A DNA stretch of 64,000 nt, taken from Megascapheus bottae. Its lineage: Eukaryota; Chordata; Mammalia; Rodentia; Geomyidae. Location: NCBI GenBank assembly GCA_024803745.1, contig JANJXV010000020.1, positions 19,322,777-19,386,776 on the forward strand, written 5' to 3'. This document shows positions 10,866-21,673 of the stretch, piece by piece (within the stretch, counting starts at the first letter, position 1; each line of letters opens with the position of its first letter). A model generated the notes under the pieces. That model was given only the letters and a program-made list of their open reading frames with translations, was not told the DNA's origin and searched no databases. The translations under genes and the position numbers were made by a program.

Positions 10866-11744
10866 CACACACACCCTCCCCCAAGCACCATCAAAACTAG
10901 AAAACATTACGATATCCCCTCAAAATCCTTAGATCCCATCCTTTATATGAAGGATCTTGAAACAGTGCATTATTTACCTGGTTCCTTACTTTCCTTCCAT
11001 TTGGAATTGTTCCTAAGTCTTCCTTTGACTTTGATGATTTTAACAGTCAGGAAAATTGCAAATTATTTTTAGAATGGGCCTCAATTTCAGTCTGAAGGCT
11101 TTTATATTCATAATGTTTTCTTATTTTGTGTATTCTTAGTACTCTGGTATCTGTACCCTTACCAACAGGAGAGAGAAGGCTCCTCTTTGGGGAGCCATTT
11201 CTAAGGAGATTTGCAAGGCAGACTTCCAGAGTGAGTGTCTTTCATGTGCAAATTAACCTGTCCAGATCTCTTACTCTGAGCCACCCCTTCCTATTTGACT
11301 CTACACCCCAGGAAATGATATTCCTTTGTTTCTAAGCACTCCCAGTCAGGTACCAGACAAGATACATGCTTTGCTTTGAGTCCACTGAAATAATTGGGAT
11401 TAGTCATCCATAAACCTGCTCACTCTGTGTTTCCTTGGCTCTTTCATGGAAACATCATTAACGGCTAGAGCTTTGCTTCTACTTTTCACTGTTGGACAGT
11501 GTAGGACACAGTATGTCCTGCTCTTGAGAATTGAAACAAACTGCATTTTCAGTGGTAGTTGGCTACTGATCTGTTGGCTTTACCTATGTAACAGCTTACA
11601 TTTAAAAGCAATCTTTTCATAATTAGATTGAGATTATATATAGTGTAACATGAATAGTATAACTCAAAGTAGACAATTTTTTCCCATTAGTCAAGTTCAT
11701 TTTACTTTATTAAAGTCATGTTTGTTAGTCTTGACTATGAAAAT

Positions 11745-11783
<39 letters not shown>

Positions 11784-12837
11784 AAAATTTTATTCAAGCC
11801 TTGGTTTTGATAGGCTGGTATTCTAAAACTTGAGCCCTTTTTACTTTTATTATCTTCCAAATAGAGTCTCTTTAAACTTTATGCCTCACTGACCTGACTT
11901 TGATCATCCTAGTTATGTTTTCCCTTTGCTGGGCGATGGTCAGGAGACTGGCTTCTGTGGTTCTTAGATAGCTAGTTATACAGCACCTGGTAATATCTCC
12001 AACTTTCAGGTCTCTATGACTACCTCACTGTAAATAAACGTGTCTTTACTGATTAGAAAATCCTGGCACTGTAATAATCAGACATCTCAGACTCTCCTGG
12101 TTTATATAGTGTGCAAAATCTTTTATATACTGCAGCCACAGCCATTGTTACCATTAACTACTAGTAAAAGATCCTGATAATCCTATTGTGATTTAGCAGG
12201 CTGTGGAATAAAAGAATTTCTCATTTTGCAGAAAACCTTATAAGAGTTGTATCTGAACAGAGAAATTTGTATCACATGACCATATGCGACAGTCATTGGC
12301 TAGGATAGTCAGTACGTGATGATTCTCTCCCATCAATCTTAAGTCCCATAATTCTCCACATTTCTCCCTTGAAATATTTTCCCAAGGTGGTCTCATCCAT
12401 TGATGTGTCTGATACCACCTACAAAATAGTTTCCAACTAGCAGCTCTAGAATGAAATACTTCCTGAGTGTCAGGCGTAGGAATCTTTTTGAAATCTCCGT
12501 TGGCATGTCCTTTAAGCAACTATACACGTAAACATGTTTTAAAAATTGCATGTGTCTTAACCCTATCCCATTTAAACATTTTTACTTGCATTTCTTATTT
12601 AAAGTTGTAGTTCTTCCAGCCAGACTTCCTGGTGCAGTCACAAGTTTTGAATTTTTCTGCAGCTCCCCTAAAGTGATATCCAGTTTCATGGACGTGCTGC
12701 TTCCTATCACCGACATCTCACTTTTCCTCTGTTTCCTTTGCCACAGATTTATTTCAGAACACAATTGTATTTTCCTGGAACAGTACAAATCATGTCTTGA
12801 TTTTCTTTTCTGTTTTGTTGTTATATTTTATTTATTT
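10866..12837. other. Mostly unique sequence with one (GT)n array
   Basis: No gene recognised. The 93-codon reverse frame at 12238-12519 and the start of the 145-codon forward frame at 12550 lack motifs; the latter runs into a SINE. A perfect (TG)n lies at 11749-11782. Confidence 0.5.
11749..11782. repeat. (TG)n microsatellite
   Basis: About 17 perfect TG units, visible directly, with no adjacent SINE recognised. Confidence 0.95.
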
Positions 12838-13045
12838 ATTTTTATTTTTGTATACTCAGAACTTAAACTTGTTCAGCTTGCTTACCGTCTGGCACTCTAT
12901 CATGTAAATTTGTATCCCAGCTTGCTTTTGCTGTTTATTTTTCAAAAATGTAATCTCAAGGACTTATCTTCCTTGGGCTGGTTTTGAACCATTACTTTCT
13001 GATTCATGAGTAGCTAGGATTATAGGTATGAACCATCCACTACTG
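12838..13045 (-). mobile_element. Old B1-Geo type SINE, reverse strand
   Basis: TACTCAGAACTTAAACTTGT and CTGGCACTCTATCATGTAA mark the decayed right monomer. TTGGGCTGGTTTTGAACCAT, GAGTAGCTAGGATTATAGG and TATGAACCATCC mark the B1-like left monomer. Confidence 0.7.
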
Positions 13046-13089
13046 AGCCATGCAAACTGCCTTTTAATGGAAGGTCTTGCTCCAGTTCA

Positions 13090-13450
13090 AGGAGACATAT
13101 ATGGAAAAGGTAGTCTGATCATGACACTCCCTGAACTAAAACACTTCAAAGTCACAGTATAAAACTTTGTATAGGATGTTCTATGTGTTAGATTGGATTC
13201 TGGCCCTACTGCCCTGTTTATTTTCATCTACTGCCTCTCTCCACCTCGTAGTTTTAACTCCTACCAAACTGAAGTGCTTGGAGTTCTTTTCATGTTATTC
13301 TCTTCTCCTCTGAATGTCTTTATATGGGGGCAACTCTGCCTGGAACTGAGATGTATTTCTATCTGTTTCTTTTTGATGCAGTTTTTGTGCTTCTCAGGCA
13401 TCCATTTATATAGTAACTTCTAAGAAACTAACCTAGACCTTCCCCTTTTG
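13090..13450 (+). mobile_element. Possible L2 3' region
   Basis: The order of words (CACTTCAAAGTCACAGTATA, then a pyrimidine-rich stretch, then CAACTCTGCCTGGAACTGAG) resembles L2 3' sequence. Divergence is high. The 76-codon frame at 13193-13423 is not persuasive. Confidence 0.4.
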
Positions 13451-13479
13451 ACATTGGGAATACCCAATGGCAGACTATT

Positions 13480-13602
13480 ACATATATATATATATATATG
13501 TTTATGTATCCATGCAGCTACATATGTGTATGCATATATGTTCACATATATGTACATATATGTAGATATATGTAGATGTGCATATATGCTGTTGTATGTG
13601 TC
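13480..13602. repeat. (TA)n and ACATATATGT-type simple repeat
   Basis: A TA run is followed by repeated CATATATGTAGATATATGTA-like units; directly visible. Confidence 0.9.
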
Positions 13603-13899
13603 CGTGCTTATATCTTAACACTCTAAACTTCCACTTCACTAAACATTCCTCTGTGGATAAATGATTTAATGTGTTTTAGCTTAAAAAGTCTATATGGCAA
13701 ATAACTAATTAGTCTCATATAGTTTCCTGACATTTATATGTAGATATCACAAAAATCACTAATCTAAAGGGACAAGTAAATTACATTGGGACTGTATCAG
13801 ATTATTGAAAGGCACAGCCATAGGAAAGACAGGTAGATGGACCCAGGTGTGAAGCAAGATTCTATCCTAAAGAGGTACTAACTATGGTTAGAGGAATGA

Positions 13900-13975
13900 A
13901 TGGCTGGTTCAATGATAACATGCTAGTAAGTACAAGTCCTTGAGTTCAAAATCCAGTAAATACTACCTGCCCCTG
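13900..13975 (+). mobile_element. tRNA-like SINE monomer, decayed
   Basis: GGCTGGTTCAATGATAACAT (A box region) and CCTTGAGTTCAAAATCCAGT (B box region) are spaced as in the old tRNA-like monomers elsewhere in the window. Confidence 0.5.
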
Positions 13976-14016
13976 TCCCAAGATTATTTGTTTTCATTTT
14001 TAAAAATTAATTTCTT

Positions 14017-14220
14017 GGGGCTGGGAGATTGGTCTAGTGGTAGAATGCTTGCCTAGCATGCACAAAGACCCGGTTCAATTCCTCAGTACAGCATACGTAG
14101 TAAAAAGCCAGAAGCGGTGCAGTGACTCAAGTGACTCTAGCCTTGAGAAAATCCAAAGAAAGTGCTCATGCCCTGAGCCCAAGCCCACGACTGGCAAAAA
14201 TAAAAGAAAATAAAATAAAC
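14017..14220 (+). mobile_element. IDL-Geo SINE
   Basis: Starts GGGGCTGGGAGATTGGTCTA with tRNA-Ala-type A box and CCCGGTTCAATTCCTCAGTA B box, then linker and Geo monomer (AAAGCCAGAAGCGGTGCAG ... AGCCCACGACTGGC) and an A-rich tail. Full-length dimer. Confidence 0.93.
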
Positions 14221-14611
14221 ATTAATTTCTATTCTCAAGAACATTTATATCTTACCTGATTGTAGCAATTAATTCTATACTGTTGTATATGTTCCCAAGG
14301 TAAAAATACAGCAGTTTTCTGTTCTCCACATTTGGAAGTTAGGTGCTGTTAGAAGAGCTGACACTGAGGTCAAGGTCTTCAGCCATGCAGTGAAATGGGA
14401 GTGTCCTCCTGACAGAAGGAACTCACTATGAACTCAGTGTGTTGTCAGGAAATTTGATTTTAAGTCCAATCATGAAAAGCAAGATGTTTTGATACATTTA
14501 TAAAATAGTTTGATTTTTATTAATACAACACATTTTAAATGCTTTATTTTGTGTTCTTGGATGTCTGGATAGTTGATAACATTATTGATTTAAAAAAAAA
14601 ACAGTGATATT

Positions 14612-14845
14612 GCCAGGCACAGTGTTTCACCCTTGTAATTCTAGCTACTGATGAGGCTGAGATCTGAGGATCATGGTTCAAAGCCACCCTGGGCACTAAA
14701 GAACATGAGACTCTTATCTCCAATTAACCACTAGAAAACCAGAAGTGGCCATGTGGCTCAAAGGATAACGTGGTAGCCTTGATCTGAAGAGCTCTGGGAC
14801 AATGCCCAGGCCTAGAGTCCAAGTCCAATGACCCACCCAAAACAC
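14612..14845 (+). mobile_element. B1-Geo SINE
   Basis: Starts GCCAGGCACAGTGTTTCACC, continues with GGCTGAGATCTGAGGATCAT and CTCCAATTAACCACTAGAAA, then the Geo monomer CCAGAAGTGGCCATGTGGCT ... AGAGTCCAAGTCCAATGACC. This is a clear full dimer of a 7SL-like left and Geo right monomer. Confidence 0.92.
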
Positions 14846-14907
14846 ACTATCATTTCTTTTCTTTTAGTGGGAAATACTTCTTTCTGGAGGAGGAGTATAT
14901 ATTCCAA

Positions 14908-14911
<4 letters not shown>

Positions 14912-14958
<47 letters not shown>

Positions 14959-14977
14959 GTCTATCATCTATCTAACT
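14912..14977. repeat. (CTAT)n microsatellite
   Basis: Twelve near-perfect CTAT units followed by interrupted ones. It abuts the 3' end of the reverse-strand ID remnant at 14980, so it is (ATAG)n on the SINE strand. Confidence 0.95.
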
Positions 14978-14979
14978 AT

Positions 14980-15055
14980 TATTTTGGTAGTGGAGATTAA
15001 GCCTAGTGCCTTGTGCATGCCACCAAATATGGATTCTACACCTAAGTTACACTCT
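14980..15055 (-). mobile_element. ID-like SINE monomer, reverse strand
   Basis: GGTAGTGGAGATTAAGCCTA and GTGCCTTGTGCATGCCACC correspond to the antisense of the ID B-box half; the A-box half is decayed (GATTCTACACC). Confidence 0.65.
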
Positions 15056-15567
15056 GTGAACTTTCAGAATTATGCATCTAAGCTGAAAACACACCATTCC
15101 AATATTTGAGGTGCAAAAGTGATCATCATCTACATATGTGAGCCGATTATTCTTCACAAACTCAGAAAAGGGCATTGTTAGGATGGCTGGTTTGAGACTT
15201 TAGCCACAAAGAGAATTAAATAACTAGCTAAAGAATGGGTTCATTTCTGGCTCATTTATTCACATATCTGGTGGTTGATCATAAATATTTTGGGTACCTT
15301 AACTGGATGGTTCACCAGAGCACCTGAATGGGTAGGTGTGACTTGCAAACACTGCATTGTTAGAGTTCAAAGATCTTTCCTCAAAATAACTAAATAAAGA
15401 AATAACTGAATAAAGAAATAAATAAGCAACAACAGCAAAAAACCAAAATGGAAAGTATATGGTTATGATCTAGCCATGGAAGTCATATAGTACATAGAAT
15501 CATTTCAACATGTTCTTCTAGTCATGGGTGTTGATAGTCAGTTTATATTTAAGAGTAGTGTCACAAA
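15056..15567. other. Unannotated sequence
   Basis: No gene or clear repeat seen; a small AAATAAC-type A-rich patch lies at 15385-15440. Confidence 0.5.
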
Positions 15568-15685
15568 GGAACTGGGAATGTGGCTCAGGTGGTACAGTGT
15601 CAATTCTGAGTGAAGAAGCTAAGTGAGAGAGTGAGGCAGCACTAAGTTCATGCTCCAGTATCAACACCCAAAACAAAACAAAAAC
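15568..15685 (+). mobile_element. Solo Geo-like monomer
   Basis: GAACTGGGAATGTGGCTCAG and GTGGTACAGTGTCAATTCTG resemble the Geo start. It ends with AAGTTCATGCTCCAGTATCA and an (AAAAC)n-type tail. Diverged. Confidence 0.65.
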
Positions 15686-16697
15686 AAGAACAAAAAGATT
15701 TCATAATGAGGAATATGAGAAATGTCCATTTATAAAATTGTTTCTGGCAGTGGCATAATAGTATTGTGGTTACCTTGAGCTCTTCAGCTTAAACTTTGTT
15801 GGAGGATATTTTTACAAATGTAAAATCTATATATAGAAAATGAAAATACTGCAGTAGCTATTCATTTAGGAGGCTGGAAAAAATAATCCAGTTTAATCAA
15901 GTAGAATGACAGGTTACAATTCACTTGATACAATTCTCTGGGTTGTATGAATTTTTTTAATTAGATTGTGTCATAATCAAAAAAATTTCCATAATCCTGA
16001 GTCAACCTGATTTCTATAATTTAAATTTACAGAAGTGCAATGAATCCAACAATGAGTTTTTTGAATCACTGTGCAAAATATTGCCCTTAGTCCAATATTG
16101 CATAGTCCAAGTATGCTTTTCTTCCATAATTTAGGAATATGGCCAGATGATAGGCATCTCATATATAATATAAAAGAATAGTAGTTTTAATGCTTAGTGT
16201 TGTTTTTCTTTATCAAATATCAGAGCTATTATCAAAGACAGTGTTAAAAATAGGTATAAATACCAATTTAAATAAAGGCACTTTAGGTCTTATGATTGTA
16301 GTTATAATTATGTAATAGTTATATAGTATTATCATAATAATCTAAGCATTTATAAATACCTGTAAGTAAAGGCTCCAAATTCCTTTCTAACTACTTTGTA
16401 GACATCAATGACTACTGAGCCTATTTTCTTCTTAAGCCAATTCTACAGTAACTGTAGCCAATAGTTTTTTTTTTACTCAAAACAATATTTAATCATCATT
16501 TTTGTCATCGTGGAAAAATAAAACTTGTGAAGACTCAAGTATGTAAAAGTTGAATCCATTGAAAGATGCTTATACTTGGGATATTATTTTTCACTTAATG
16601 AATGATTTGTTCCCTTCCTCACCTAGGTTTATTCACTGCTCCTTATCATATGGGGTAATTTATATTTTGAATAAAAGTAAACAATTCTTACACAGAA
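15686..16697. other. Unannotated AT-rich sequence
   Basis: About 1 kb with no gene or repeat family recognised. The 61-codon reverse frame at 15977-16162 has no support. Confidence 0.5.
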
Positions 16698-16729
16698 CTA
16701 TTTATTTATTTATTTATTTATTTATTTTT
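16698..16729. repeat. (TTTA)n microsatellite
   Basis: Seven TTTA units at the tail side of the reverse-strand Geo monomer that follows, so it reads (TAAA)n as a SINE tail. Confidence 0.9.
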
Positions 16730-16838
16730 TATGCCAGCATTGGGGCATGAAGCCAGGGGCTGGACACTAACCCTTAGTTTGTTTTCTGGGCAAGATTAGC
16801 ATTCTATCACTTGAACCACAGTTCCACTTTCAGATTTT
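16730..16838 (-). mobile_element. Solo Geo monomer, reverse strand
   Basis: ATGCCAGCATTGGGGCATGA, TAGCATTCTATCACTTGAAC and CACAGTTCCACTTTCAG are the Geo right monomer in antisense; no left monomer follows. Confidence 0.75.
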
Positions 16839-16841
16839 TTA

Positions 16842-17110
16842 AAATTTACTTTTATTGTGAAGGTGATGTACAGAGGGGTTACAGTTACATACCTAAGGTA
16901 ATGAGTACATTTTTTGTTGAACTCTGTTACTCTCCCTCTCTCATTTTTCTCCCAACTTCTCTTACCCTCAAATCTCCAAAGTTGTAAAGTTCATTTCCAA
17001 CATATTGTCATGTGTACCATTGATTTGCCCTTTTTCCTTTGTGTCACAATTTTGTTGTTCCCCTATCTTTTATTCAAATCAGATAAATTTATATACAAGA
17101 ATTAAAGACA
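16842..17110 (-). mobile_element. L1 3' end, third terminus type
   Basis: TTTTATTGTGAAGGTGATGT and ACAGAGGGGTTACAGTTACA match the start of the copy at 32360-32645, followed by a pyrimidine-rich stretch and AAATCAGATAAATTTATATA. This terminus resembles but is not identical to the GTAATTAATAGAAGGGTTAC type. Confidence 0.75.
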
Positions 17111-17259
17111 ATGACAACAGTTAATAACCCAAAGGGCAAACCCCAGAAAGGATAAAGAAATAACTTCATATAATGTATTAAAAAACAAAAAAAATCTTTT
17201 GTTTCCATATCTTGGAGTTCATTTTTATTAGCATCATCATAGATAATGAGCTAATGTGA

Positions 17260-17372
17260 TCTTTAACTGGAGATAAGAGACTCAGCAACTTTCTTGCCCA
17301 GAATGGCTTTAAGCAGTGATCCTCAGATCTCAGATTTGTTGAGTATCTAGGATTACAGGCATGAGATATACA
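17260..17372 (-). mobile_element. B1-like left monomer, reverse strand
   Basis: TAACTGGAGATAAGAGACTC, CAGTGATCCTCAGATCTCAG and ATCTAGGATTACAGGCATGA are the B1-like half of a B1-Geo SINE. The Geo half is missing, so it is 3'-truncated. Confidence 0.75.
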
Positions 17373-17553
17373 ATATTTGATATGCATTGATAGAATGAAT
17401 TTTGAGATTTGATAAATCATAGAAAAGTCCAAATAAAACAGATCTAAAATTACAAATTGTAAAAACTTTATGCAGAATCTATTGGCTTATTCCTGATATA
17501 AAAATTGGTGAGGGAGGATATTCTGAAATCTTGATAGAATAAGATATCATAGT

Positions 17554-17569
17554 ACAAGGAAGGCATTTT
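17554..17569. repeat. Target-site duplication, left copy
   Basis: ACAAGGAAGGCATTTT is repeated exactly at 18027-18042. The 16 bases bracket the L1-derived insertion at 17570-18026. Confidence 0.9.
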
Positions 17570-18026
17570 TTTTTGTCACAACTGGTTTATTTTAGAAACT
17601 GCATCACAATTGTGAAAGCTAAGGTTTTTGTATAAGTAATGTTTATAATGTATGTTGAATTCATTTAATTAATGAAATATTATTCTAATCATTATAGATT
17701 GTGACAATACATTGCAAAAGATAAAAATGGCACATATGTCTGTTGTATCTTTGTTTTTTTATTAGAGAATTTATTAACGTTGATTTTTTACATCATATTT
17801 TAATGACAAGTTTAACAAACAAGTGTTCAAGGAGGGAATCTCTATTTACAATCACTGGGACTTAGTATTTAGAACTTAATTAAAATTAGGTTAAGGGTTT
17901 GTATGTCATAGAAACATTAATTTATGAAATAAAACATTATGTCTATAGAGTCATAGGTTTTTATGTCTATGTATGTTTATATTTCCATTACCATGTCCAT
18001 AGCTTTGGGTATGCAGTTACTGAGTC
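17570..18026 (-). mobile_element. 5'-truncated L1 with probable 3' transduction
   Basis: Insertion of 457 bp with exact 16-bp TSDs. Minus-strand order: 5'-truncated L1 3' end (18026 down to 17761, homologous to the copy at 7418), an A7 run at 17760-17754, about 180 bp of non-L1 sequence, an AATAAA hexamer (plus-strand TTTATT at 17586-17591), then the final poly(A) that merges with the TSD at 17574-17566. L1 plus downstream flank plus a second signal and tail is the pattern of 3' transduction. Alternative: the 180 bp is an unrecognised extension of this L1 subfamily. Confidence 0.75.
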
Positions 18027-18591
18027 ACAAGGAAGGCATTTTATTCTACTGCCAATCAAATGGAAAAGCAGTTGGTACCATATGTAGGATGTCCTACAAG
18101 AATATAAGAGGATGCTCTAATCTATCAAGTACTGGTTCTGGAAACAAGAGAACAAAATGCCCAGAGGTTCTTTGGAAGGTTCCTGCTCTGTCCCCTCCCA
18201 GGCCTGGTAATCAAGTGATAAAAACTCCATTCAAAGCATCCTGAGATCTAAGGTCTCACCATCTGCCTTCAGCAAGTCAATCTTTCACTTTAGAATTTAG
18301 TTTAATTGTTGCACAAGGAAATGGACAAGTGTGAAGTCAAACTTGTAATGGATTATATGATCATGTTTCAATTTGTAGCTGAATATGAAAGCTGAAGAAT
18401 GCCAAATTGGAATTCATAGAAATGCAATGATAGTGTGACCCCATTCCTTCCGAAAGCTTCCTACCTTGAGATGTGTCTCATGTGATCAACTCGATTAGCT
18501 ATTTATGTGGCATTTAATACTAGGACACCTTTTTTTCTGAAAAGGAGAAAGGAATCACATCCCTTACCTTAAAAATATATATCAGGCAAAT

Positions 18592-18606
18592 CAAAAAGAG
18601 ATTCTT
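18592..18606. repeat. Target-site duplication, left copy
   Basis: CAAAAAGAGATTCTT is repeated exactly at 18887-18901 around the L1 at 18607-18886. Confidence 0.92.
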
Positions 18607-18886
18607 TTTTCATATATTTTTATTGTAATTAATAGAAGCATTACATGATATTTGCCAGATAGATGATGCATTAATTCCCATACATTGATACCCTTTCACA
18701 TAACTTGGCCCCCATTTCCCTCCCCCCCACCCCCACCCCTCATCTTGTTTTCCCCCATTCCCTATCCAATTTCAAATAACCAAATACAAATATATCCTAT
18801 ATATCAGGTAACAAAGTGAGATACTGTAACAATATGAGATAACCAAGGTACAGCAAAAGAGATGAGAGATAACATAGTACCTTAAG
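18607..18886 (-). mobile_element. Short 5'-truncated L1 with exact TSD
   Basis: A 280-bp L1 3' end: T-rich tail, TATTTTTATTGTAATTAATA terminus, long C-rich tract at 18717-18739, then ATATATCAGGTAACAAAGTG and AGATGAGAGATAACATAGTA, stopping abruptly at the right TSD. Same 3' terminus type as 5750-6509. Confidence 0.93.
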
Positions 18887-18901
18887 CAAAAAGAGATTCT
18901 T

Positions 18902-20683
18902 ATTTGCGAATATTTTTTGAATTGTTTTCTACCCTGGGTATACTATTCTGCAGACATTTTTTTGTTTTTGTTTTTTTGGTAATAGAACTCAAGCAAATAT
19001 TTAATGGAGAAATCAAGTATCTGCTGTTATCTGAACCTATGAGAGCTTCTCCAGTTCTCTTGGAAGAACTGAGATGGTAACAAATTACAAATTCTGTGCC
19101 TATCTGTAGTTAGTTCTGCCTTCTTAAGAGAAGAGGAATAAACCCAGAAACTTATATAGAAATTGATATTAATTTAAAATTGGGAAGGGCGCATGAATCT
19201 ATCAATATCTTTTTAAATGAAGGTTTTTTTCTCTTCATTCTTAATGATAATTGAACATACTGTTTATGTTTGCATTTTAACTGATAAGGACAAATGTAGG
19301 AGGGCTCTTTGGGGATTGGTAAAATTTTTCACATAAATAAACTGGTTGTAAAATAATTTAAAATACTGATGTGTCATGTAACTATTAAGATATGACTCTC
19401 ATACATCTTGTACTTTTACATTGAAATTATTTCATTTAAGGTTGTACATTTATTTTTTTCCAGTGTAGGGAAGAAAGTGGAAAGAATAAATGAATGAATG
19501 ATTTAATGACATAAATTTAATGAAATGTTTCCCGAAATACACTGTCAGCTTTCTGGCACAAAATTTTGAATATAAAACAACTTTTCTAAGCCATTATAAA
19601 AGAGAGACATCTTCAATTTATTACCTTCTTCCCTGGGAGACCTGGTGCAATCAACATTACTAAGGCAAATATAAAATTATCTCTGTAATTGTATTGCTGT
19701 AAAGAATTTCTGTCTTCAGCATTTCTATAGCCTACAGTGAGTGTCTCAAGTATGGTACTAAAGCAGTGTTGCAAGGTACTGAGCCATGACTAATTTATTA
19801 CCTGTAGAAATGCCTTTACACTTAATAAGGTGTTAATTGCATTCAGGTGACACAACTGTAGCTGGAAAGATAATTCGGTGCACCTTATCAGAGCTGATGG
19901 AAGTGTGGAAAGCACTCAGGTTACTCTGCAAGAGGAAGGGTGAGTCCTCACAGCTTCTCAGCATTTGATAATGGACACTTAGCAGTTAAACTCAATGCCA
20001 TTTGTTCCATTGTCATTAGTGAAAGGCATTGTGATGAATAATAAGAGAAATATTTAGTTTTGTGTTATAATTTTCTGACTTGTCCTTTTAAAAATGTATT
20101 TAGGATGCCCAATCAGAACATGAATTGTTTTTTGAACTATTATTATCCACATCAGTAAGAAACCCGGGAGTTTAATGGTGTTTCTCCTAAATGTCAGTAA
20201 AATGTTCAGATGGAAAGTAAAAAGTTTGTTGAGATAACCACAGTCCTACTGTCAACTTCCCAAAATGAGAACATGAACCGCGATTAGCGTTTGCAGCGGA
20301 GAGGATTGAGTTTCTGTTAAAATCTGTTATAGTATCTTAGCTTGGAGTGGGGATAGAGGGCAGGGAGAACACATGTCCCAGGTATTTTCTCAGTTGGAAC
20401 TCTAGGACATTTACATGTTTTACAGATTGGTCTTATTGGAGTCAACAAATTATTAACACTTAAAGTATATCCAAATGTTCTAAACCATGATACTCAAGTG
20501 CTTCAGTCCTAGAGAATTATTTCAGGTGTTTGGACTCATGTTGACTTAGACTTTGTTCTTCACATTTGAATCTGTAGAATAAAATGCATAGTGATATTTG
20601 TATCTTCATGATTTTCACTTCTTTGATATTTGTAGTTCTATTATTTTTACTATTATATTATTATTAGTAGTAGTCATAGTACT
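18902..20683. other. Repeat-poor segment
   Basis: About 1.8 kb with no SINE or LINE recognised. It contains the candidate exon at 19847-19939 and a CpG-bearing patch at 20276-20300. Lack of repeats is only weak evidence for constraint. Confidence 0.5.
19847..19939 (+). other. Candidate small exon, unproven
   Basis: A 93-base stretch lies between an AG preceded by TTAATTGCATTC and a strong donor GTGAGT at 19940-19945. One frame is open throughout, starting DTTVAGKIIRCTLSELM and ending with basic residues just before the donor; reading past the donor reaches a stop within about 35 bases. Length is a multiple of three, so it could be skipped or included without a frame change. The upstream pyrimidine tract is weak and I recognise no protein family. 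It may equally be chance or a non-coding exon. Confidence 0.25.
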
Positions 20684-20812
20684 CATACTAGGGCTTGAAC
20701 TCAGAGGCTGTATGCTCTCCCTTAGCTTTCTCAGTCAAGTGTGCAGCTCTATACTTCCATTTCCACCTTTTTGCTGATTGATGGGAGATGAGAGTTACCA
20801 TGGCTTTAGTTA
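20684..20812 (-). mobile_element. Decayed B1-Geo type SINE, reverse strand
   Basis: CTAGGGCTTGAACTCAGAGG, TCAAGTGTGCAGCTCTATAC and GATTGATGGGAGATGAGAG follow the Geo and then linker order in antisense. The B1 half is largely lost. Confidence 0.6.
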
Positions 20813-21464
20813 TAGAATTATAAATGTAATCCAGCAGCACTCATCTATATTAAAAGTATTTGCAAAATATTATGTGCATAATTGTCTATACACTGTTTTA
20901 GTTTTAAGTGGATTATTTTATGTCTCACCGTAGCTCTCTAAAGCTGCTATATATGTGTATCTGCGTCAGTGTTGCAGATGAGAACATGAGAATTTAGTTT
21001 TGATGTTTTCCATATGAGAAAACTAGAACTTAGTATTGCAGGACTATAGTCATATTTCTAGCTAGGGAGAGCTTACCAGAAATGAGTGCAGTCAGTTTCT
21101 ATATGTTTCAGTCTTCGGAACAAATACTTTAACACTTAAGCGAATGGTACTTGAGAAAACACACTCTCTTATTCTAGAAGCACTCATGCCTAAGGAATCT
21201 GGAAACAATTTCATTTATGTTGTATCTTTTCTTTTTTTTTTTGCTTTTGTTTTTTGGAAGAGGACTGGTCTACTTAAATTATAGAATGATATTTGGTAAG
21301 AGTGTGAGGAGTTTTCATAAACCTTGAATGTATAAATATCTATGGGATTTGGGGAACAGCAACTCATAACTATGAAAAGATCATAAAGGTGTGACTCCTT
21401 AAAATCATGCCTTTCAGTGATGGTTATGTGAATCAATTGGGACTAAAAGGAATTGCCTATTGTG
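20813..21464. other. Unannotated sequence
   Basis: No gene or repeat family seen. The 73-codon reverse frame at 21215-21436 has no features. Confidence 0.5.
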
Positions 21465-21673
21465 CAAGATGTGGTAGTACATGCCTGTAATCCCAGCTAC
21501 TCAGGAGACACAGGCAGGAGATCTAGAGTTTAATACAGCAGATCACTATCTTGAAAACAGAAAGGCACAATCTTTAAAAACAAAATAAAATCAGAAGGGT
21601 CGTGAGTATAGCTCAAGTGGTAGAATGATTGTCAAACCAGTAGGAAAACTTGGTTTAGTTTTCACAACTGCAA
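21465..21673 (+). mobile_element. B1-tRNA chimeric SINE, old type
   Basis: The left half has GGTAGTACATGCCTGTAATC and CCCAGCTACTCAGGAGACAC. An A-rich linker with AAAACAAAATAAAATCAG follows. The right half has AGTATAGCTCAAGTGGTAGA and TTGGTTTAGTTTTCACAACT, a tRNA-like monomer. Same plan as 4382-4566. Confidence 0.8.

Noticed and set aside
12550..12987. 145-codon hydrophobic frame
   Set aside because: Its second half runs through a reverse-strand B1-Geo SINE and T-rich DNA, which explains the Phe/Leu-rich composition.
15740..15800. Possible U4-like snRNA pseudogene (GGCAGTGGCATAATAGTATT)
   Set aside because: Only a short stretch resembles U4 and the following sequence does not continue it.
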